A stretch of 29,778 nt of DNA. It comes from Bacteriovorax sp. UBA1852. GTDB lineage: Bacteria; Bdellovibrionota; Bacteriovoracia; Bacteriovoracales; Bacteriovoracaceae. The position numbers and the translations under genes were made by a program. The DNA lies in the NCBI GenBank assembly GCA_002338505.1, contig DDIK01000151.1:1-29778 (forward strand), read 5' to 3'. Below the pieces are notes generated by a model, which searched no databases, was not told the origin of the DNA, and worked only from the letters and a program-made list of their open reading frames with translations. Within the stretch, counting starts at the first letter, position 1. Each line of letters begins with the position of its first letter. This document shows, one piece after another, positions 14,818 to 21,868 of the stretch.

Positions 14818-16233
14818 GTGTTTAATATCAGACTTTATACCCTGATGTTTCTTATATTGGGGCAGAGTGTTCTTGCAGACTTTATCATTCGTTATGAAGA
14901 CGGCTCTCATGAGATTAGTAAGTATGACCCACGCTTAAGTGATTCACTCTCACTCCTTTCAAAATCAGTTTCATATATTGAAGAAGATCGTATTCTTTAT
15001 AAGCATGCGCTTGAGTCTAGGGATCCTCTTGTTTTTGATCAGTGGATTTTTAATAATTACATTGATGATTCCTTCTCAAGGTCAAAGGCATTAGAAAACG
15101 AAATGAATAGAGTAAGTGTCGCTGTCATTGATACAGGAATTTTAAACCACGAAGATTTGATCAACGTCATGCCTGGTGCGGACTTTATTTCTGACATTGA
15201 GAATTCTCGTGATGGAGATGGACGAGATGAAGATCCTGAAGATTTAGGGGATTATGGTCCAAGCTCTTGTAAAAATACTAGCTCAAACAGCTCATGGCAT
15301 GGAACACACATTGCTGGCATTGTTGGTTCGACTTCTCACAATGATATCGGAATTCGCGGTATTAATGACCAGGTTAACATAGTTCCAATTAGAGTCTTAG
15401 GCCCTTGCGGCGGAAAGACTTCTGATATTGCAGATGCTATTCGCTGGTCAGTAGGTGGGAAAGTCGATGGTCGCTCTCAAAATAGCCATCCCGTAAAAGT
15501 CGTAAATCTTAGTCTAGGTGGACGTGGTTCTTGTAGTAATTACTTACAAGAGGCGATTGACTTTGCTACGAGTAAAGGCGCTCTCGTTGTTGTCTCTGCT
15601 GGAAATGAAGCATCATCGATTGATAGTGCCGAGTTTACCCCTGTAAATTGTAAGGGTGTTTTCAAAGTTGGCTCTATTCATTCATCACTAACTCAATCAA
15701 ATTTTTCAAATTACGGAAAGAAGATAGATATCTACGCGCCAGGTGATAATATTTATTCAACTTTTAATTCTGGATATTCAACTTCTTCTTATGATGATTA
15801 TGCTTTTCTAAGTGGTACTTCAATGTCTGCGGCCGTAGTCAGTAGTATAGCAGCTGGGGTGATGGGTTTAAACTCAGAACTCACTCTTGATCAGGTTAAA
15901 AATATTATGGCCACATCTGGAGAATTGATTGACTGCTTATATGGAGACTGCGAGGGAAAGTTAGCTCTTGATCCTTTGAAAGCTTATCAAAAAGCATTAG
16001 TCACGCTTCGAGATACATCTTATTCTTACGATGATAATGATGTGGAAGGTGGGGTAGAGACAATTAGCTCTAATGATACAAATTTTACAACAAATAGTGA
16101 CGGTGGAAAGTGTGGAACGATCATAAGAAGTTCTGATCGCCAGTCATTTTACCGTTTAATTAGTTCATTCACTGTTATGTTGATGGCTTTTTTATTATTC
16201 AATTCATTCTTTGCTTTTAAAATGAGAGATTAA
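14818..16233 (+). CDS. Exported subtilisin-like (S8) protease with C-terminal membrane anchor
   Basis: The 471-residue protein starts at GTG with AAGGAAGG about 6 bases upstream. Layout: signal peptide (1-20, ending SVLA-D), a short pro-region (21-95), then an S8 catalytic domain. Asp105 is in VAVIDTG, His161 in WHGTHIAG, Asn263 of the oxyanion hole in SAGNE, and Ser335 in SGTSMSAAV. After about residue 400 comes an Asp/Ser/Asn-rich linker, then GGKCGTI, a polar stretch, a hydrophobic helix (about 448-467) and the short charged end KMRD. This tail suggests anchoring or sorting by a Cys-plus-helix signal (inference). The 3' end overlaps the convergent response-regulator gene by 4 bp. Confidence 0.93.
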   Translation: MFNIRLYTLMFLILGQSVLADFIIRYEDGSHEISKYDPRLSDSLSLLSKSVSYIEEDRILYKHALESRDPLVFDQWIFNNYIDDSFSRSKALENEMNRVSVAVIDTGILNHEDLINVMPGADFISDIENSRDGDGRDEDPEDLGDYGPSSCKNTSSNSSWHGTHIAGIVGSTSHNDIGIRGINDQVNIVPIRVLGPCGGKTSDIADAIRWSVGGKVDGRSQNSHPVKVVNLSLGGRGSCSNYLQEAIDFATSKGALVVVSAGNEASSIDSAEFTPVNCKGVFKVGSIHSSLTQSNFSNYGKKIDIYAPGDNIYSTFNSGYSTSSYDDYAFLSGTSMSAAVVSSIAAGVMGLNSELTLDQVKNIMATSGELIDCLYGDCEGKLALDPLKAYQKALVTLRDTSYSYDDNDVEGGVETISSNDTNFTTNSDGGKCGTIIRSSDRQSFYRLISSFTVMLMAFLLFNSFFAFKMRD

Positions 16234-16838
16234 ATCGCTTTACACGTTACCAGAGTAGCATTATCTTTTAATTCGCACTTTTCGACTTTATAGAGCTTTT
16301 CTTTTTTCTTTTCCCTCAATTTTATAATTGAATGCACAGACACCTCTTCGCTTGTCTCTAGAATAACTTCACGATCCCTTGTTTCAACTAATTTATAGTC
16401 AGACAAGACATCAGAAATTTCATAAACCTCAAGATGATTTGGAGTCTCATGTATATCATTATCAATTACTTTATTAATCTTGCAGAAAATTTCATCCTTA
16501 GTTCTATTTTTAAAAATATATTCACATGCTCCAATATTGAACGCGTCGTTTATAGTCGCCTCATCTCTGCTATTTGAAAGAAAGCAGATCTTTAAATGAG
16601 GCAGACTCGTTTTTAAGTTCTTCGCCAATTCGATACCTGATAGGTCTGGCATCATAACATCGGTTATTAATAGGGACTTGATGCCACTCTTTGGAATGTG
16701 CTTAGATATAAACTCAAGAGCTTCTTCAGGTTTTGTAAAGCTGGTTACATTAACATCTTCTCTTTCAAGAAAGCAGTGTTCTAGAAGAAGGGAATAGTCT
16801 TCGCTGTCATCTACAATAATTATATTAAAAGTTTTCAT
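16230..16838 (-). CDS. Response regulator: receiver domain plus unknown C-terminal domain
   Basis: The 202-residue protein has an N-terminal receiver domain (about 1-125). The acidic pocket is Asp10-Asp11 (IIIVDDS), the phosphoacceptor is Asp60 (LLITDVMMPD), the switch Ser is at about 89 (FLSNS) and Lys is at 110 (YIFK). The last 70 residues (about 133-202) are beta-rich, with TSEEVSVHSIIKLREKKKEK followed by short strands. They do not match a DNA-binding winged helix or HTH. A PilZ-like or other small beta domain is possible but not shown. The gene starts 65 bp after the OmpR-type regulator on the same strand, so the two are probably cotranscribed. No histidine kinase is encoded nearby. Confidence 0.85.
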   Translation of the reverse strand: MKTFNIIIVDDSEDYSLLLEHCFLEREDVNVTSFTKPEEALEFISKHIPKSGIKSLLITDVMMPDLSGIELAKNLKTSLPHLKICFLSNSRDEATINDAFNIGACEYIFKNRTKDEIFCKINKVIDNDIHETPNHLEVYEISDVLSDYKLVETRDREVILETSEEVSVHSIIKLREKKKEKLYKVEKCELKDNATLVTCKAI

Positions 16839-16903
16839 GACTTAAACCTACCTTTCAATATACATTTATTTTTTAAATATCATTAAAATATTTCTACAAT
16901 TCT

Positions 16904-17584
16904 CTAGGCAAGTTGAATTATTTTATAACCTTCACCGTATACTGATTTTATTGCAAAGTTTGATTGGCGAATTTTTCGGCGAATAGATGAGATATAAGTA
17001 TCAATCATTCTGTCGTTCACTTTATGATTATCTGGAGCGATGTGATTTAAGATAGATTCTCTTGATAAAACTCTTTGTGAGTTTTTAAGAAGTAGATGAA
17101 TGATTTTGAATTCACTTGAAGTAAAGTGAATCTTCTCTCCTCTTATTGATATCTCCTGAGATGGTATATTAAGCGATATATCGCTATAGTCTATAGTTTC
17201 GAGCACTGATTCTGTTTTCAGATTTTCTAAAATAGTATGAATGACCGCCTTTAGTTCTTCATGTTCAAATGGCTTTTCCAGGTAGTGAACAGCACCTAAT
17301 TTATAGCCAGTGATTCTTGAGTTAGGCCCTGTCTTAGAAGATATAAATACGATGGGTGTGTTCTTTAACTCGTTAACTGATTTAATTTGGCTACATAATT
17401 CATATCCACTTGCATCTTCTAGCACGATATCTAATATGATAAGATGAGGCTTGAGCTGCCACGCTTTTGAAAGACCTTCTTCAGAGCTTGAAGCTGTCAC
17501 TATCTCGTAATTTTTTTCGAGGATTGATGTGAATAAGTTTCTTGTGTCTTCACAGTCATCAACAATAAGTATGGAATGTTTCAT
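16904..17584 (-). CDS. OmpR/PhoB-family response regulator
   Basis: The 226-residue protein has a receiver domain (1-120) with Asp9-Asp10, phosphoacceptor Asp52 (LIILDIVLED), Ser82-Ser83 and the conserved Lys104-Pro105 (YLEKPF). A winged-helix DNA-binding domain follows (about 133-226): ISIRGEKIHFTSSEFKII, the recognition-helix region VNDRMIDTYISSIRRKI, and the wing SVYGEGYKI. It should act as a phosphorylation-dependent transcription factor, but its cognate kinase is not in the window. The likely promoter has a TATAAT about 28 bp upstream. The two-domain regulator gene follows on the same strand. Targets are unknown. The flanking protease genes are candidates only by proximity. Confidence 0.93.
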   Translation of the reverse strand: MKHSILIVDDCEDTRNLFTSILEKNYEIVTASSSEEGLSKAWQLKPHLIILDIVLEDASGYELCSQIKSVNELKNTPIVFISSKTGPNSRITGYKLGAVHYLEKPFEHEELKAVIHTILENLKTESVLETIDYSDISLNIPSQEISIRGEKIHFTSSEFKIIHLLLKNSQRVLSRESILNHIAPDNHKVNDRMIDTYISSIRRKIRQSNFAIKSVYGEGYKIIQLA

Positions 17585-17611
17585 ACGCCTCTCTCGGTTT
17601 TAATTAATTCA

Positions 17612-17617
17612 ATTATA
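17612..17617 (-). promoter_or_regulatory. -10 element for the OmpR-type regulator gene
   Basis: A perfect TATAAT on the minus strand (17617-17612) would give a leader of about 20 nt. The -35 region is AT-rich without a recognisable hexamer, so activator dependence is possible. Confidence 0.4.
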
Positions 17618-17664
17618 GAACAATAAATATATTTTAAACTTAAATATTTGTTAATTCAATAATA

Positions 17665-18633
17665 TTAGTAGGATATCATATTATTAATTTCATCACCACT
17701 GAAGCAGGATTTGATACTTTTGCACACAATTTTACCCATTTCTCTTCTGGCCTCTCTTGTTGCCGAACCAATGTGTGGAGTGATCAAGACATTAGGTGAG
17801 CTGTATAGTGGACTCTCAGCCTTTAGTGGTTCTGGATCAGTCACGTCTAGTCCAAAACTTAGATCCTTTCTCATTTTAGTGATTTCTATAAGATCAGCTT
17901 GGTTAATTATCTCCCCGCGAGCAGTATTGATCAGAATAGCATCATTCTTCATTAGACTTAGGTTTGACTTATTTAAAAGGTGCTTCGTCTCTTGCGTGAG
18001 TGGACAATGAATTGAGATAACATCACACTCTTCAATCATCTCATTTAAACTCAAGAATTTTGCACTGAACTCTTCTTCAAAATCTTCTTTTCTTTTGCGC
18101 GAATAGTAGAAGACTTCATGATTAAAGGCATTCTTACACAGGTGTGTAAATTCACGGCCTATCCTTCCTGGACCAATGATCCCAAGCTTTAAGTTTCTTA
18201 GGCTACGACCAATGTGTCCGCATGGCTCCCATCCCTTCCAATGGCCTTTCTTAGCACTTTCACTCGATGTAGAGACTTTACGAGCTAGATTTAAAAGTAA
18301 TGCAAAACCAAGCTCCGCAGTTGCATGACTTAGTACATCAGGGGTATTGGTGACAGCAATATTATTTCTCTGACAGTAGTCGATGTCTATATTGTTGAAG
18401 CCAACAGCGTATTGAGAGATTATTTTTAACTCTCTTGCATCTTTTAAGGTCTCTTGATCAAGTCGATCACTAAGCATAGATATAATACCGTCATACGAGG
18501 GTAGAATTTCTTTAAGTTTATCATTTGTAAGCTTACCGTCCTGTTCTTCATCCCATATGGTTAATTCAAAATCGCTAAGCTCTTTCGTCATATTAAGAAT
18601 GATTTGTTTAGTAAGAAGGATCTTTTTTTTCAT
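17665..18633 (-). CDS. D-isomer-specific 2-hydroxyacid dehydrogenase
   Basis: The 322-residue protein is the usual length for NAD(P)-dependent D-2-hydroxyacid dehydrogenases of the glyoxylate/hydroxypyruvate reductase group. The nucleotide-binding motif GIIGPGRIGR covers residues 151-160 (G154, G156, G159). The catalytic set is Arg239 (NTARGE), Glu268 (DPEPL) and His287 (TPHIGSAT). VGFNNIDIDYC and NTPDVLSHATAELGFALLL are typical lead-in motifs. The ACT or extra C-terminal domain of full serine-pathway 3-phosphoglycerate dehydrogenases is absent, so hydroxypyruvate/glyoxylate reduction is more likely than serine synthesis, although the exact substrate cannot be read. It appears to be a single-gene unit facing away from the following S8 protease. 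The 124-bp gap between them shows no clear promoter hexamers. Confidence 0.92.
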   Translation of the reverse strand: MKKKILLTKQIILNMTKELSDFELTIWDEEQDGKLTNDKLKEILPSYDGIISMLSDRLDQETLKDARELKIISQYAVGFNNIDIDYCQRNNIAVTNTPDVLSHATAELGFALLLNLARKVSTSSESAKKGHWKGWEPCGHIGRSLRNLKLGIIGPGRIGREFTHLCKNAFNHEVFYYSRKRKEDFEEEFSAKFLSLNEMIEECDVISIHCPLTQETKHLLNKSNLSLMKNDAILINTARGEIINQADLIEITKMRKDLSFGLDVTDPEPLKAESPLYSSPNVLITPHIGSATREARREMGKIVCKSIKSCFSGDEINNMISY

Positions 18634-18757
18634 AGCTCTATACCTGAGTAAAACTGTCTTGATATATTCTTTTATATATTATCCATTTACTTTTAGTCGA
18701 ATATTTAGCAAGATTTTACAGTTATATTTCTTTTAATACAAATGCAAGGAGGCATAA

Positions 18758-20122
18758 GTGAAGGTTCAACTTTATTCACTGATAATGATGGGATTATTAT
18801 CTCAAGCTCCAGTTCAAGCATCAACGATTGCAATCATTGATTCTGGTACTGATATGAAACACGAAACAATAGCTCCAAAAGCATGGATCAACACAGGTGA
18901 GATCGATGGTAACAATAGAGACGAAGATCGAAATGGTTACCAAGACGATATTCATGGTTGGAACTTTGCTGAAAGCAATAATCAAGTGATTGATTATAAG
19001 TATCTAGGAACTCTTAATGATGACATAAAGAAGTTCTTTGATATTCAGGCGAAAATGATGAGAGGTACAGCATCAACTGAAGAAGTAAAATGGTTACAAG
19101 AGAAAGTAAAAGAAGAAGAGTTTATTAAGAGTTTATCTATATATGGTAACTTTATGCATGGTACACATGTTGCGGGAATCAGTGCACAGAAATCACAAGA
19201 CGCAAAAATTATGGCCGTTAAACTTATTCCAACAGAAGTGAAGCTTCCGTTTATGCTAGGACTTGAGTCTCAAAATGTTGACGACAAAGGATGGATTGAA
19301 ACACTTGTAAAAAAAGGGATTGATCTACTTGCAAATCAACAAATGACTCAGTTGGAAGAGATTTCATTCTATGTTGCTGGTCACAAAGCAAGAGTCGCAA
19401 ATGGTTCATTCGGAACAGGATATCCACAAGCAAAAATGATAGTTGAAACTGTTTATAAGCAGATTCTTAGAAAAGAGCCAGACCCAGTTGAAGTAAAGAA
19501 ATATGCTAAGTATTTTATTAATTCACTTATAAAGTCTGGTGGAAAGATCATTGAAGCTGCACCTAATACACTCTTTGTATATGCCGCTGGAAATGATGGT
19601 CTAAATAATGACGAGTATGGAACTAGTCCTGCAAATATTAAAGGTGATAATGTTCTCTCAGTTGCTGCAACTATGGGACTTACTTCTTTAGCTCCTTTCT
19701 CTAATTACGGAAAAAAGCTTGTTGATGTCGCTGCTCCAGGAGTAGGAATTCTTTCAGCAGCGCCAGGTGATGAATACATAAGAGTATCAGGAACATCTCA
19801 GGCAGCTCCATTTGTTGCTGGAGTAGCTGGTAGGGTTCTTGATATTAATCCAGAGCTTAGCTCTTTAGAGGTTAAGAAGATTATCATGGGGACGGTAGAT
19901 AAGAAGGACTTCCTAAGTGAGACTGTAACAACAGGTGGTATTGTAAACGTTGATAGAGCGGTTAGAGCTGCTATCCTGACGCAATCTATATCTCTTAAAG
20001 ATGCAATCTCACGATCACTCAACGAAGTGCAGGATACGAGAGATGCTGAATCTGTTGTACCTTTTAAGACACAATATCAAAAAGGTCTTATTCTTCCATT
20101 ATCATCAGGTTTTAAATTATAA
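18758..20122 (+). CDS. Exported subtilisin-like (S8) serine protease
   Basis: The 454-residue protein starts at GTG with an almost ideal AAGGAGG five bases upstream. A signal peptide (1-22, ending VQAS) runs directly into the first catalytic strand IAIIDSG, so Asp28 lies only about six residues into the mature chain and no N-terminal propeptide is possible. His134 is in MHGTHVAG, Asn279 in AAGND and Ser347 in SGTSQAAPFVAG. Between Asp and His is a helical, charged insertion (about 80-130). A second long insertion with helices falls between about 160 and 265, before GGKIIEAAPNTLFVYAAGND. Short acidic segments such as GEIDGNNRDEDRNG may bind calcium. The C-terminal 60 residues are not a recognised domain. 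A terminator follows 12 bp after the stop. Confidence 0.92.
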   Translation: MKVQLYSLIMMGLLSQAPVQASTIAIIDSGTDMKHETIAPKAWINTGEIDGNNRDEDRNGYQDDIHGWNFAESNNQVIDYKYLGTLNDDIKKFFDIQAKMMRGTASTEEVKWLQEKVKEEEFIKSLSIYGNFMHGTHVAGISAQKSQDAKIMAVKLIPTEVKLPFMLGLESQNVDDKGWIETLVKKGIDLLANQQMTQLEEISFYVAGHKARVANGSFGTGYPQAKMIVETVYKQILRKEPDPVEVKKYAKYFINSLIKSGGKIIEAAPNTLFVYAAGNDGLNNDEYGTSPANIKGDNVLSVAATMGLTSLAPFSNYGKKLVDVAAPGVGILSAAPGDEYIRVSGTSQAAPFVAGVAGRVLDINPELSSLEVKKIIMGTVDKKDFLSETVTTGGIVNVDRAVRAAILTQSISLKDAISRSLNEVQDTRDAESVVPFKTQYQKGLILPLSSGFKL

Positions 20123-20134
20123 CTATTTCACTAG

Positions 20135-20158
20135 GCCGTCGAAAGACGGCTTTTTTTT
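20135..20158 (+). terminator. Intrinsic terminator after the second S8 protease gene
   Basis: GCCGTC and GACGGC close on a GAAA tetraloop, followed by eight T residues. The next gene starts only 8 bases beyond the T tract. Confidence 0.9.
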
Positions 20159-20166
20159 GTGAAACT

Positions 20167-21147
20167 ATGATTTTAACTTACCTAAAAATTATTACATACT
20201 TTATTGAATTTAAATTCGTGAGATTATCTGCTCGACTTAGAGGGTTACCACTTAACCCTCTACCAAAATACGATGAAAGCCAAAAAGCTGTCATTAATAA
20301 AGCGACAAAAGACTTGTTAAATGATTGGCGTAAAAGCTCACTCTCATATAGGACCTCCCAAATCGATGTCATTAAACATATTAAAGGCCTTTGGTTTACG
20401 CTTCGTGATTTATCTAATTTCTTAAAGAGAAAGTCTGCGCAGAATTCATATGACTTCTCAGATGATATAGCTTTAGATCATTATCCGAGCTACCTCAGAA
20501 GAAACTATCATTATCAGTCAGATGGTTACTTTTCAAAGAAATCTGCGCTTATCTACGATCATCAAATTGAACTTTTATTTCTTGGGACGGCCCACCTCAT
20601 GCGTCGAGTGGGATATGACTTTCTTCGTCCTCATTTAAACTCAGATCAGTTTACGGCCTTGGAGTTTGGAGCGGGAAGCGGTACTTCTGCAAAGCAATTC
20701 ATGGAAGTTTATCCACAATGCACTCTTGATTTACTAGATCCAAGTGAGCAGTATCTCGATTATGCTTTTGAAATATATCCTAAGACCTTTAATAAGAAAG
20801 TAACTCTAGCTCTGGAAGAACTTAGTGAATGTTGTGAATACTATGATGTGATTTTCTCATGCTTTACGATGCATGAGATACCTTGTGATTACTGGAAGGC
20901 GTGCTTAGAAAATATATATAAGGCCTTGAGTCCTGGAGGTCTCTTACTCTTATTGGACTCTCAGCAAGATCATGATAGTGAGAAAATTCATTTCGCTCTT
21001 GATGACTTTCAAAATGATTATTACGAGCCATACTTCGATGACTATAGAGTGACGCCTCTAGAAGAGTTTGTTCCTTCTTCAGGCTTTAAGTTAATTGCTA
21101 AGAAAAATTTGCTTCTTTCAAAAGCCGTCATATTCCAAAAAGTTTAA
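20167..21147 (+). CDS. Class I SAM-dependent methyltransferase, substrate unknown
   Basis: The 326-residue protein has a Rossmann methyltransferase fold in its second half. Motif I is ALEFGAGSGTS (164-174), the acidic residue after the second strand is in LLDPSEQYLDYA, motif IV is YDVIFSCFTMHEI (226-238) and the post-motif is ALSPGGLLLLLDS (253-265). The N-terminal 150 residues include HYQSDGYFSKKSALIYDHQIELLFLGTAHLMRR (in two parts near 115-147). I associate this with a family of uncharacterised bacterial methyltransferases, and it probably forms the substrate lid. No ribosome binding site is seen. The ATG lies just past the terminator of the protease gene, so how it is transcribed is unclear. 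The 3' end overlaps the convergent thiopurine-methyltransferase-like gene by 4 bp. Confidence 0.82.
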   Translation: MILTYLKIITYFIEFKFVRLSARLRGLPLNPLPKYDESQKAVINKATKDLLNDWRKSSLSYRTSQIDVIKHIKGLWFTLRDLSNFLKRKSAQNSYDFSDDIALDHYPSYLRRNYHYQSDGYFSKKSALIYDHQIELLFLGTAHLMRRVGYDFLRPHLNSDQFTALEFGAGSGTSAKQFMEVYPQCTLDLLDPSEQYLDYAFEIYPKTFNKKVTLALEELSECCEYYDVIFSCFTMHEIPCDYWKACLENIYKALSPGGLLLLLDSQQDHDSEKIHFALDDFQNDYYEPYFDDYRVTPLEEFVPSSGFKLIAKKNLLLSKAVIFQKV

Positions 21148-21806
21148 AGTGGATTAATAATATTAGTCCATAGAACTCTTGTCATCTCTGTGATGCCTGA
21201 CTCTTGAAAGCGCTCTTGAATATCTCTTGTGGTCTTTAAAGTGTAGCTCTTAAGCTCGACACTCATATCGCTATAGGCCCTTAAGATTTCTTCCTCTGGC
21301 ACATAGAATGGAGGCCCAAAGTCCTTATCTCCATCATGAGTATATGTGAGAATAAAATACTTTGTTGATTTGTTTGATAGTTTTTGAATTGTTTTGTAGT
21401 AGGTTTCTCTAAGTTGTTTTGGAAGTGCAATATTACTTGCTCTGTCATAAACATAGTCAACTTCGCTATCTATGAAGTCTGGAGAGTTAAAGAAGTCAGC
21501 GCTGTAAAATTTTAGATTCTTGTGTTTGTATAAAGTATAATTTTCATAAGATTCATTTTCATAACTTTTTTGAGTTATTTTAAAGTAATCAACGATCGCT
21601 TTTTCTACAATCTCTACAGCATATACATTTGCCTCTCTTTCAAGAAAGTAATCAATATCTTGCGACCGACCAGCAAGAGGAATGAGTATATTCTTGTTTT
21701 TAAGGTCAATATTTGCAAATGTTTTCATCATTATGGGGTTATATGAACTTTGATGAAATCCTATTCGATCTTCATCCCAAGCTTCTTTCCAAAATTCTTT
21801 CTCCAT
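21144..21806 (-). CDS. Thiopurine S-methyltransferase family protein
   Basis: The 220-residue protein fits the TPMT family in length and motifs. FWKEAWDEDRIGFHQSSYNP (5-24) matches the family's W-x-IGFHQ opening. ILIPLAGRSQDIDYFL (40-55) is the SAM motif, normally PLCGKSxDMxWL, and is followed by YAVEIVEKAIVDYF. VDYVYDRASNIALP corresponds to the D-R-x-ALxALP segment. The cytoplasmic enzyme would methylate a small S-, Se- or Te-containing or other soft nucleophile. Bacterial members are often linked to selenium or tellurium detoxification, but nothing here fixes the substrate. It lies downstream of nrdA on the same strand, but a strong terminator separates them, so a promoter of its own is expected. 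Confidence 0.86.
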   Translation of the reverse strand: MEKEFWKEAWDEDRIGFHQSSYNPIMMKTFANIDLKNKNILIPLAGRSQDIDYFLEREANVYAVEIVEKAIVDYFKITQKSYENESYENYTLYKHKNLKFYSADFFNSPDFIDSEVDYVYDRASNIALPKQLRETYYKTIQKLSNKSTKYFILTYTHDGDKDFGPPFYVPEEEILRAYSDMSVELKSYTLKTTRDIQERFQESGITEMTRVLWTNIINPL

Positions 21807-21815
21807 CTACTCTCC

Positions 21816-21844
21816 AAAAAAAGGGCCCAATAGATGGGCCCTTT
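21816..21844 (-). terminator. Intrinsic terminator after nrdA
   Basis: On the minus strand GGGCCCA (21841-21835), a five-base loop, and TGGGCCC (21829-21823) are followed by seven T residues. It closes the nrdB-nrdA transcript. The opposite strand has only a short T run, so it is mainly one-directional. Confidence 0.9.
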
Positions 21845-21868
21845 ATATAACTTAAAATTTAAACTTAG

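Noticed and set aside
18661..18757. Promoter TTTACA (18715-18720) with TACAAA for the second S8 protease
   Set aside because: The -10 would sit within about four bases of the ribosome binding site, so the transcript would start inside it.
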